From: Blattamonas nauphoetae
Taxonomy: Eukaryota; Preaxostyla; Oxymonadida
Direction of reading: 5' to 3'
Length of the DNA: 64,000 nucleotides
NCBI GenBank assembly: GCA_033064195.1
Contig: JARBJD010000122.1
Span: 124,001-188,000, forward strand
Shown: positions 10,722-20,822 of the stretch, piece after piece
Numbering within the stretch: the stretch's first letter is position 1
Layout of the letters: each line of letters starts with the position of its first letter
Translations under genes and position numbers: made by a program
Notes under the pieces: model-generated
Databases searched by the model: none
What the model saw: the letters and a program-made list of their open reading frames with translations, nothing else
What the model was told of the DNA's origin: nothing

Positions 10722-12874
10722 GTGCACATGGTAGTAGGATATCTCGAAAATGAGAAAAAAAGCGTGCTCAGGAAGCTTGCAGCTGACGAAAGAAGTCAGA
10801 AGGAGATGAGTGAAAGAAAGATGCAGATTCCATCAGCTGAAGAAGCAAAGATAAGGAATAGAACACGGAGTGAGAATAAAGAAACAGGAGAAGATGTGAA
10901 GTTGGTTCGAATACACACACAAATCCTGTACTATCCGACGATTCCAGAAGAGCCACTTCCCTACAGAATCCGGCAAGACAGTCAACCTCTCCTCCAATGT
11001 CCTGTCACTTCTCGTAGACAGACACAAGATCTGGCACTTTCAGTGGATTGTGATTCGGAGTGTTCGTCGTGTATGCCGCACGCCCATTTTAGGGAAATTG
11101 CCTCTCTCGGGCATTTGTGGATATTGTTCGAATTACTTACTTTCGGTATTCTCGCTAACATTCACCTCTCTTCATCCCCGCTCCCTCTTTCTCCTTTCCC
11201 AGATTCTGATGTGTGTGGATCAATGCTAGGAGAAGTTCGATAGCGTGTGCTCCTCATCGACCGACCACTCTGCGTGTGTTTCCTGCCTCACCGGCTGCAT
11301 CCAACAGTGTGTGCCAGAGCGTGAGGATTGCCTCATCCAATGCGAATCCGAGTCCATCTCAAACAAGGGAACCAACGCGTGTCTCAACGCCTGCAAACAA
11401 AATCCAGAGAAATGCTTGGCTCTGTCATCGTCAGAATGCATCGATGAATGCTCGCATGTACGGAGCGAGTCACAAGATGTGAACCATTAACTCAGCGTTT
11501 GTATGATGGACAAGGCATCGGAATGCGGCAAGCACGTATCAGAATGCGACACACTTTGCCTGATGAAGTTTGGGGGACACAAAAACCAGACTTTCTCGTC
11601 CTTCTATTCGGCTGCTGTGCAGAACGCAACAAACACAACCAGTCGGGACAACACAACGTCAAACACCACACATTCTTCGCCAATCGATGCCCACTTTGCT
11701 GATAGGGTGCGGGAAACGGAAGCATCGCTGGAAACGTGCCTCGGAACTTGTACCAACACGATCATGTCGTGTCAGGTGTCGCTGGACTTTTTCTGTACTC
11801 AAAAGTGTGTCGATGTGAAGGAAAACTCGCAAAAGAGCAACACGAACCAATCCATCGCTGTGAATCGTCCTCTCCAATCTCGGGATCGCAATGAGGATAC
11901 TCCCATAACTGAAGACGATGAAGATTCCGTCGGCTCAAACTGGATGTCAAAATGCCGACTGCACAATATGCCGTTCTGCATTTCCGAATTTGATGGCTGA
12001 TACTTCAGCTGCAAAGACGAGTTCGTCAAGCCGTCCATATCTCGTCAGTCTGACGCGAAAATGCGATCACCAGCGAACAATCGCACAAAAGAAGGGAAGG
12101 AAGGCGATACAGAAGGTCTTGCAGCCAAAACGGGCCGTCTGAATGATTTTGAGACGGTTCGCAAAAATGCCAAAGAACGAGTTCGGATGGGCATCGATGG
12201 CCTTAAAGCGACTGAAGAGAAGTACAACCAAGAAGGAGAGAGGCTGAAGCAGCAAGGAGAAGAACTGAAGAAGAAGGCAGAGTCGATGAAACAGCAAAGG
12301 AAGGATCTCGAACACACAAGCTGCGAGTTCCGGCAAAGGACAGAGACGATCAAAAACGAAGCTGAACGACACGCAGCGAATCTGAAGAAGGAACGCGATG
12401 AAATGTGGAAGACAGGAAAGGAAGAAATCGAGCATGCACACGAAGAAGAAAAGGAAGCTATATCGGCAGCCGAAGCGAAAGCGAAGGAAACCAAGAAGAA
12501 GATGGTGGCTCGCTTCAACTATCTGAAGAAGGAGGAAGAGTCGATGCTCTCCGCCGCGAAAGACAAGCTGGCTGCTCTGGGAATGAAGATGCGCGCTGCC
12601 CAGCTGGATCGCTCGCCAGAACAGGAAAAAAGGAGAAAGAAGTGTGAAAACAACGCGTCTCCAAGAAGCAGGTGGTGCAGATGAAAGTAGCGGATCAGCG
12701 GGAGAAGCGCCTCAAGGTCGAGCACAAGCGGTAGCTCCAGAGGAGAACGGACGAGGACAGACGAGAGCAGCTTCTGATCAAACAGAACACAGAGCGGGCA
12801 CGTCTTTAGCGGCTGGAAGAGGAGAAGGAGCAGCTGCGACGCGAGAAGAGCGAGTTCGAATCGAGGGAGGATGA
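10722..12874 (+). pseudogene. Decayed Cys-rich plus coiled-coil gene carried by element A
   Basis: From about 11208, just after a likely 3' splice site (TCCTTTCCCAG), one frame runs to about 12620. It encodes a Cys-rich segment with many CxxxC pairs (CVSCLTGCIQQC, CLGTC, CTQKC), then a long Lys/Glu coiled coil from about 12100. Three in-frame stops, TAG near 11226, TAA near 11488 and TGA at 11998, break it without shifting frame. After about 12620 the coiled coil continues in another frame with further stops to about 12870. An upstream piece at 10722-11243 has a charged helical part and a CDSECSSC motif that may be an earlier exon. The gene is unrecognised. Its position inside TIRs indicates capture by the element, and point nonsense changes suggest loss after capture. 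Confidence 0.6.
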
Positions 12875-13217
12875 CGAGCGGGTTGTGGTGATTCAGTCAG
12901 TTATGTGCAACGGGGTCGTCAGACTCGTCGTCTTGATCGGTACAAAGGATGAGTTGATGGAGACAAGATGAAGAGAGATGCGATGCGGGGAGAGGGGTCC
13001 AGGATATAAAACAAGCGATGGAATGAAGGAGAGGATGTTGAGAGACGAAGGAAGAAGAGATCATATCTACGTGTCCAGTATTCAACCTTTTTAACATTTC
13101 CCGACTCTTCCACTTCGTAAATTCACTTCATGTGAATTGAAAATCCGTTGGATTCACGACTGTTTCACAAGAGGGCAAATCTGTGACTGACAGGTCGGAT
13201 CGAACCCATTGATCGTA

Positions 13218-14185
13218 CAGTGCGCACGAAATCCACAAAGTGTGAGGAAATCCACAAATTTGAGGTATGATTTTTCCCATATTTAAAAATTTCTCCTAAC
13301 CCAAAATTTTTTGGGTCCCACTTTTTTTTGCCAATTCACATCTCAACTCCGGGAATCTATTGAGGTAGAAAACGAACCTCCAAAATAGGATCCCGGGCCA
13401 GGGGCGCCTATTGAAGAACCACTTTTTTTGGACTCCTCAATAAGACATCCTTAACATTTAAGCTTAGGGGACCCAAACTTGGTTTTATCATATCTCCACA
13501 ACCAGACATCGTTCGAAGATGCGGTTTTTACCAACATGGATGGTTTGCTGGAAACAACATTTTTGAAGAGTCCTGATCGTTTCCGATGATTTCCTGACCT
13601 GGTGGTTTTTCCTACTTTTACGTCATTCCAAGATATCTGAGTCACATTTCCCTCAATCCAAGTTTCTCTCTCCATTTGACAATTGGGAATCGATTGTGAC
13701 AGTGTTGACATCGTTTGGACGCAATTTCAAGACGATCCGACCATCAGAGTCAGAATGAGGAATCAATTTCGAGAGATGGGTTCAAATATTCGAAAAATCG
13801 CCAGGACAGGAAATTGTCGGAAACGATCAGGACTCTTCAAAAATGTTGTTTCCAGCAAACCATCCATGTTGGTAAAAACCGCATCTTCGAACGATGTCTG
13901 GTTGTGGAGATATGATAAAACCAAGTTTGGGTCCCCTAAGCTTAAATGTTAAGGATGTCTTATTGAGGAGTCCAAAAAAAGTGGTTCTTCAATAGGCGCC
14001 CCTGGCCCGGGATCCTATTTTGGAGGTTCGTTTTCTACCTCAATAGATTCCCGGAGTTGAGATGTGAATTGGCAAAAAAAAGTGGGACCCAAAAAATTTT
14101 GGGTTAGGAGAAATTTTTAAATATGGGAAAAATCATACCTCAAATTTGTGGATTTCCTCACACTTTGTGGATTTCGTGCGCACTG
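13218..14185. mobile_element. Long-TIR fold-back element, Tc1/mariner type, nested in A
   Basis: Two nearly identical inverted arms, 13218-13608 and 13795-14185 (about 390 bp each), surround a spacer of about 190 bp. The ends read CAGTGCGCACGAAATCC and are flanked by TA on both sides, as expected for a TA-target Tc1/mariner-type MITE. Short mirror-image frames in the arms encode the same peptide (SSNDVWLWRYDKTKFGSP), which only reflects the symmetry. No transposase is present. Confidence 0.8.
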
Positions 14186-14457
14186 TACTTTGTCACTCTG
14201 AACTCCAAGAACAGGTATTTGAAAGTTCTTTCTTATTGAATCTGATTTAATTATCACGAATAGAGTCATTTCTGTGTCTGATTCCGGATTTCTATCACAC
14301 CTCATGTCAAGAACTCATTTCTCTGTTTAACCAGAAATGACTTCGGAGAAATGGTAAATTCCGATTTTGGGTTCCGAAATTTCTCCGGTCAGTGACCGTC
14401 AGTACTTTTCGGCGAAAACTGACCGGTCAGTGCGGGTCAGCCATGCCTACAATCGTT

Positions 14458-15491
14458 GAATGTACACAATGAATTCCTCAACGACTGGAGGTAAACGTTC
14501 AATGAGAAGATTCTTCCAGGACTGATGATAGTTTACGAACAGTCGCCGACTCACATGCAGAGAGAAATTGGGCACGATCTCGAAAACGTCTCCGTTCACA
14601 CAAAATGATGAGAATATATGGTAAAGTGAAGTTTTTTTAACCCGGTTTAATTGAATAAAAACTAGATTTCGAACAATATTGATGACTTGGGCTCTTACTC
14701 GAAATGCTTCTGAAGTTGTTCAGCGGTGGAACGGACCAAATGCGCCCGACCATAGAACGACCAGTACGAACCGAAGAAGCACTTGAGGCTGTGAGCAAAA
14801 GTGTTCATGAGAACCCAACACTGTCCGTTCGCCACCGTTCCGCTCTCCTTGAAGATGAAACTCTCATTGTTCGGATCTGGTTCAGAGACGAATGTTCCTT
14901 CGATCTCACTAAATCAGTTTACACTCACAACACAACATCCTGGTCAACTTCAAATCCCAGCTTTCACGTGAAAAGAATGCTGGACCGGTCTACCGAAGTG
15001 TTCTGAACGACTACCTTTTCCCAGCTCTTCGTAAACGAACGAATTTCAGAAGGCAGTTTTTCATGCAAGACGGAGCCTCTCCACACACTGCCCTAGAGAC
15101 AGGAACGTTCCTAAATCATGCCTTACCCAACAGATGGATTGGGATGATCGGAACAATCGAATGGAGAGCTCGATCACCGGATATGACACCGTGTGATTTC
15201 TTCTGGTGGGGACACTTGTTCGACAAGATGTATGCCCACTCTCCAGATACCCTAGAGGAGCTGAAGAACGCGATCAGAACAGAGATGGGACGTATCTCGA
15301 TCGAAATGTGTCAAAATGCGGTTCGATCGTTCCAGGCAAGAGTCGCAGTCCTTCTCGATCGAAATGGGGCTCATGTTGAATTATAACTGTGATTCTATTT
15401 TCATTTTCACTTCATGATATTCATTCATCTCTTCGTAGTTTCGTGAAATGAATCAAGAAAAAGAATGGTGTTCAGACTGGCACATCCTGTA
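14458..15491 (+). mobile_element. Broken mariner-like transposon remnant (DD41D-type transposase)
   Basis: Frames at 14704-15006 and 15063-15386 encode pieces of a mariner-family DDE transposase. Upstream text resembles the HTH region (RNASEVVQRWNG near 14695, then VRTEEALEAV). The catalytic region follows: first Asp in WFRDECSF, second in MQDGASPHTA, then SPDMTPCDFFWWG with 41 residues between QD and the D of PCD. At least two frameshifts and a deletion between the HTH and DDE parts disable it. The right end, near 15470-15491, reads GACTGGCACATCCTGTA next to TA, like arthropod-type mariner ends (TACAGGGTGTCCC); no left end was found. The closest relatives I know are in arthropods and other animals. 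Confidence 0.8.
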
Positions 15492-17461
15492 TATCCCTTG
15501 AGGCGGTTGAGTTCTTTTTCTGGAAAATGGACTGTGAAGTAATATTTGGTCAACAAATATCAAGGTGAACAACAAAATGATGAATTGAGGGTAATTGGGT
15601 CCATGTCTACGTAAAATGGACGTGATCTGAAGATGAATCTCCTCTCAGATAGAATGTGAGAAATTGATTTCTAGATAAGCGTCTAAACACAAAAAAATTG
15701 CTCAACTGCCGCAAGGGTGTTTTTTCACAATTTTCAGAAAAAATACAGTCTGAATAGTTCAAAGTCGAATGAAATTATTCAGAGTCGAATAAAATAATTC
15801 AAAGTCGAAGTGAGTAAAAAACAATATTTTGGAATTTTCTTCTCAATCGATCCCAAGAAAACCTCACAATACGTCATACAGCGAAACGCCACACATTTTC
15901 CAAACTTTGGACGATCATTTTTCCCATGAAATTTTTCCGGGCAAAAAACAGCCTTTTTTCATATCATCCCAGATACCCATAATTTTTTTCCCTTTTTTTG
16001 CAAAATGTTCATTGAACCAAAAAAACGTTCCTGTGGAAAATTTCAACGAAATCGGTTCACAGGTTGTGAAGTGATGACGAGAACACATGTAAAAAGTGAG
16101 TGTAAAGAGCTATTGTGAAGATTGTTTGGGATCTCGTGGGATATTTCATTTTTCAAAAAATGTCATATCATGAGAAAAACATCATCACAGATTCACATTA
16201 TATTTTGTCTTTTTTTTAAGAATTTTGTCCATCAAAAAACATTTCTTTTGACTATATTATCAACGTTTGTGTAAATGTTCTGAAGACATGACAAGTTCAC
16301 TAGACAATACTGACCTGAACGAGGCATTTTGTTTTTTTTCTCTGAATCACAACAGCGTGGACATCACATCCGAAACTATCTGCAATGGCGACAAAGATGA
16401 CTGACAGACACGGAGAAAAGTAGGTGGTCACCCTTGATCGAGTGAATGAGTCATAAACTTTGAACTGAGTCTTCAAAAGTACTTCTTACCCCATTTGGGC
16501 GATTCTGAATGAAATGTTACTTTACACTATAGAGCGTCGGTCAAAATCAATTTTTGTGTAATTATCAGTTTCCAACTCTCAAGACGGATGAAGGTAGAAT
16601 TCTGTCGATTTTGTCTGGATCGCGTTCGAGAGAGCACTTTTTTGAAAGTCGTCTTTTGTCACATTTTTTGAACCAAAAAGTGTCAGAAAACAAAGAAGTG
16701 GTGTAAAATGACAAAATGGAGCATTGATATGAATGACAGCAACAGTTTATGCATGAATAATTCATAAAGTCACGATTAATTCTTCGAGCTGAACGAACGA
16801 GAAGGAAGGAGTATCGCCATCAGAATACTCTAAATGTGTCTTAATAGTGGATTTGAAGTAAATTTTCGAATGGGATCAACTCTTGCGGAATAGAACGGAG
16901 AATGAATGAAGATCTGAAACAGAACGCTCGCTCTGAGATCATATATGAGCACAACTATCCAAACATACTTTGTATACAGCAGAAAAAGAGTTGAATAAAC
17001 CTGAAGACTTGAGTAGTGAGATAATTGTAGAATTCTGTCGTCAGATCTGAGATGGGAAAAAAACAGAGTTGGATCAAGAAGACGAGAAGGTAAAAAGTGA
17101 TCAAATTGCAATTTTTCACTTCAAATCATGTGTTCAAGTTTGTTTCATCGGAAATCACTTCAGTTTCTCTCATAAATGTTTTTATTCATCCAGATTGCTT
17201 GATCATTTCTTACCTATCATTTGAATTATTGAAAAAGTGAGATCTGACCCTTTGAAGAAACATTGGCGGTTCTAACTTGAAATTATTGAATGATACTGAC
17301 CAGCACTCTTGGTGTTTAAGTCAAGGTTCTCTCGAAGTTTCAGAAACGACTAAACTCAGATGGTCCAAATAAATCTGGTGTGAAAAAGTCCGGACTCCTT
17401 GGACAGCAGAAAAAGACAATTCGATAGTTGACAACCAAATAGTGCCATGTCCTCCGTTCCC
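15492..17461. other. AT-rich intergenic stretch, no gene recognised
   Basis: About 2 kb of AT-rich sequence with T and A runs between the mariner remnant and the 3' end of the lipase gene. Frames of 60-110 codons occur (for example 15829-16074 and 16830-17111), but they lack composition or motifs of the neighbouring genes. No RNA gene or terminal repeat was seen. Confidence 0.6.
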
Positions 17462-19151
17462 TTAATCGGACGTGAAGAGGTTCACAAAGTCCTTCAGAGC
17501 TTCCCGATTCGAGATTGGGCCGCTGTGGTCCAGTCCCTTGTATTCGATGAACTTCAGGACGTCAGTGTCTTTCTTCACCCATTTATGGGGAACTGGAGTA
17601 AATAAACAGGGGAAAGGAGAAAGGGAGATGATATATGAGAAGAATGGGGGAAAAGACCTTTCAGAGATTGGAGAGGCACTGTTCCGTCTCCATCGCCGTT
17701 TTGTTCGGTCACCAGTTCCTTCCACCACTCTCCACCTTCCTTCGAATCATCCAGCTCAACCAGAGACGGTGTCTTCAGCCCGTACGAGGTGATGATGGTT
17801 GTCTTCACGCCGGGATGCTTTACGCTGGCTTCCATCGCTTTCCGAGCGTGCTGAGTGGCGATCGACTGTTTGGTCAGTCCGGCCTTCTTCATATAGTCAT
17901 ATATATTGGACAGGGTGACGATCTCCCCGCTCTTCTTCATTTTGGCCAGTGGTTCGTTTGGTCCGTAAGCGAGGGCATTGGGCATCATCCAGAAGACACA
18001 CCCCATGTCCTGGGCAAGGACATTGAGGAGCGATTCACTGCCGGGAACAGCAACGCGGCGGCGGGCCATGACATACGAGATGGGAATGATCGCCCCACCG
18101 AACGGGCAGTTCACGCAGATCAGTTGGGAGATGTGCTTTGCTTTCCACTCTTCGGTGACGAAGGTGTTGAGGAATTGCTGAGAAAGGGGACCACCTGCGA
18201 AGGGAGAAGAACAAGAAGGAGGATGAGGAGGAACGAGCACGGGGAAAGAGTGGAGAGATTGAGATGTATGAGAGGATGAAAAGGAGGGGCGAAATCATCA
18301 CAAAGATTGATGGAAGAGACAGAATAACGAGACATACCGCAGGAGTGGGCAACGAGAACAACCTTCTTTCTGTTCAGGTTGTATGCTCTCTCGACGAGTT
18401 CTTTGAGGCGCTGACAGACTCCATTCGTGTTGATCTGGTCCATCGAGCTGACACGCCAATCCCACTGTCCGAGAAAAGGAGAAGGAAAGAGATGAAAGAT
18501 GACAGTAGCGAAGAAAGAAAAAAGCGAAAAGACGAATATAACACTGAACATTGAAGATGAGGAGACACGGGTCATACAGGAGCTCCGAACATGTCCTTCT
18601 TCGCTTCGTATCCGACCTCCTTCAGAGCGTTGATCAAGTTCTCGAACGCTTTGGTGTACTCGCGAAGGCTTTCGCTCATGACGCTGACACCCTGAGAGAC
18701 GAGAGGGAAAGAGGTGAGAAGGAAATATTCGAAGAAAAGGGGAGTGGAAACGCAAAGATTGGGGATGAAGCGATGGCGATGAATGACACACGTCAACTCC
18801 ACCATAATCCACAGGTCGAACTTCCCAGCCTTTGTACGTGCTGAACTTGTTTGTTCTTTCGTTGTAGATGGGTTTTAAGATGGAAAGTGCTTCGTTTGTT
18901 TTGGGTGGGAGAAATCGGGAGAGCTTCAACCAGATTCGATCATAGGCAGTGTCTCCGACTTTTCTTGATTCAAGAGCACTTCCCAACAATCCTGGAATGA
19001 GGACAACTGGCTCTCGTTTCGAGCGGACGGCAAAGTCAGACGCGACGAAATCAGGATTGTGGACCGATTTATCCATGAGTTCGTGGGTAGGATAGGCAGC
19101 ACAGACAGATGAAGAAAGTAAATGAAGTCCGATGTAAAGAAGGGTCATCAC
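17462..19151 (-). CDS. LCAT/phospholipase-A2-XV family lipase or acyltransferase
   Basis: Five exons fit without frame conflict: 18792-19151, 18578-18691, 18338-18464, 17658-18194 and 17462-17592 (introns of 100, 113, 143 and 65 nt, all GT-AG), giving 422 residues. A signal peptide opens the protein (MMTLLYIGLHLLSSSVCAAY). The family entry motif VVLIPGLLGSALESRK is at about residue 50. The nucleophile Ser lies in AHSCGG, split by intron 3. The acid Asp lies in GDGDGTVPLQ and the His in YKGLDHSGPI, so the catalytic triad is complete. LCAT-family enzymes cleave or transfer acyl chains of phospholipids. With a signal peptide and no membrane span this one is likely secreted or lysosomal/vacuolar. 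Which acyl acceptor it uses cannot be told from sequence. Confidence 0.9.
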
Positions 19152-19539
19152 TTAACTGATATAATCCTTCCTCAAGAATTGTGGTAGAAATGATCGGACC
19201 CTTTCTTTGGATTAGGAGTTTAGGAAAAAAAGCCATGTCCATTATCAGTTATCAGAAAGCATCAATGAAAACAATTGCGTGAAATGAAAGATGAATGATG
19301 GAAAAATAACTCAATGAACGAGATTTAATGAACATAGTATGACCAAAAAAAGTGAGGGTCTCGATGTGGACCTGAATGGAGATATGCCCGTGAAGTATGA
19401 TGCGGCGCAGTAAAATGGAGGAGAAAAAGACCATAACGCTGCACACGACCACAAATCATGGAAGATCTGGGTTCATGAGTTGGGTTGATGTTGACGTGGT
19501 TCAGTTGTACCACAGACGATTGTCGGAATAGAGAGAAGT

Positions 19540-20511
19540 TCAACCGGAGTCAATTCCGACTTTGGCAGCCATGAAGACATACTGCTCGTGGCTGACATTC
19601 AAGTTCCATTCCCTGAGCTCGAGGATGCCGGCTTCAAGCTCGTTCAGCAAAAAGAGGGGGACGCCAAAAGAAGAGCTAAAGAATTCGTTTCTGATCGGCG
19701 TGTCACTGCTGCATTTGTGTGCAAGCATAACACAGACCAGGAGAGTGGCGTGGAGGTTGTTCCGGATGAGCGAGATTTGGGGGTGTGTCCAGTGTGTGAT
19801 GCAGACGTTCTCAAACAAGACAAGCCCGATGAGCAGTTCGGTGCGACGAATACGAAAGGCTGAGGAGAGGACTGACATCATTTGGCCCACAAAATTGTCA
19901 AAATCCGTTTGCGGCAGAAGGGGGTTAATTTGTGTGGTCTGGAACAACTGAAGATTCGATAGACGCGTGGAGCACGGCCGACAAGGAGGGTCGGAAGGGG
20001 TTGATTGTGGATTAGATGATTCCGGGAGTGGCATAGAGAACACAAAATTTGAGACGAAGATCTGAGCGAGTTTTTGGGTGTGCTGATCGATTTTATCGTT
20101 GTGGAAAACCGGGACGACCGGTTCTTGTGATGTTTGACGAAGGACAAATGGAAGAGATCGTGGGGTCGATGATTGGCTCAAGGATCTTGCGTGAGTTTTG
20201 GATCGTGTCATTATTCCTGAGGCATTTGCTCCGGAACCTCGGAAAATGTGTGGGGGTTGGTCGACAGACGTAAATGATGATCGGTTGGAAGTGATTTGAT
20301 TTTGGATGAGTTGAGGTTCAATCGGATCATTTTGACACGACGAACTGTCTTGTCGAGAGGGGTGTTGTGGCGGGATGAAAAGGGGGTTTTGAGTTGGTGA
20401 TGGATTGTTGGACGCCATTAGTGAATGTCCAATTGCAATGAATACTTGATTGTGTAGATGACGTGAAAAAATGATTCTTGTTGGAAAAATCGAACCTCCG
20501 AAATAAGTCAT
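19540..20511 (-). CDS. Cyclin, PHO80-like, with long disordered N-terminus
   Basis: Single-exon frame of 323 codons. Residues 1-150 are low complexity, rich in Ser, Pro, Gln and Asn. From about residue 215 the text fits a cyclin box of the PHO80/PCL type: LLIGLVLFENV (helix 1), then RNNLHATLLVCVMLAHKCSSD, then the helix LNELEAGILELREWNLNVS with the conserved Leu-Glu-Trp-Asn-Leu pattern. Such cyclins activate a cyclin-dependent kinase in cell-cycle or nutrient signalling; no partner is in the window. A second Met at residue 32 (20418, MASNNPSPTQ) could be the real start, because the first 31 residues look unlike the rest. It is divergent from the prominin-like gene across 311 bp. Confidence 0.75.
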   Translation of the reverse strand: MTYFGGSIFPTRIIFSRHLHNQVFIAIGHSLMASNNPSPTQNPLFIPPQHPSRQDSSSCQNDPIEPQLIQNQITSNRSSFTSVDQPPHIFRGSGANASGIMTRSKTHARSLSQSSTPRSLPFVLRQTSQEPVVPVFHNDKIDQHTQKLAQIFVSNFVFSMPLPESSNPQSTPSDPPCRPCSTRLSNLQLFQTTQINPLLPQTDFDNFVGQMMSVLSSAFRIRRTELLIGLVLFENVCITHWTHPQISLIRNNLHATLLVCVMLAHKCSSDTPIRNEFFSSSFGVPLFLLNELEAGILELREWNLNVSHEQYVFMAAKVGIDSG

Positions 20512-20822
20512 ACTATCTCATAGTTTTTAGTATGGCTCAATGTTGAGAGACGAAAGCTGCACTCTTTGTAACTTCACAAAATTGTCTTAATCAAGTTCCT
20601 GGAGCATATGACACCTTTTCCAACAATTGATGCTGATGAGGGAGGTCGAGAGAGATCAAACCATTAAGTTTAACATTTATTGAAATCATTCACGCTGCCA
20701 TCGGCTTGTCTCTAAGATTGAGTTTGTAGGAAGGAGTTTCTCACATCTTGGAGAGATTCAGGGGATGAAAAGGGGAAGTCTTGTTTGAGTTGACCCTAAT
20801 TTTTTTTTCTCTGACAGTTATC
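20512..20822. promoter_or_regulatory. Divergent intergenic region between cyclin and prominin-like genes
   Basis: A 311-bp gap between two divergent start codons must hold both promoters. It contains a T run (near 20802-20811) just before the plus-strand gene and no long frame. No recognisable promoter element can be named. Confidence 0.5.

Larger units (their letters stand above)
10317..14449. mobile_element. hAT-like DNA element A, non-autonomous, gene-carrying
   Basis: The element is bounded by inverted repeats TAGGCATGGCTGACC (10317-10331 and, inverted, 14435-14449) and flanked by a perfect 8-bp target duplication CAATCGTT (10309-10316 and 14450-14457). An 8-bp duplication and a TIR starting TAGGCATGG are typical of the hAT superfamily. 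Subterminal GGTCAGT/ACTGACC motifs sit at both ends. No hAT transposase frame was found inside; the cargo is a decayed Cys-rich/coiled-coil gene and a nested long-TIR element, so it must be moved in trans. Intact ends and duplication suggest a fairly recent insertion. Confidence 0.85.
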
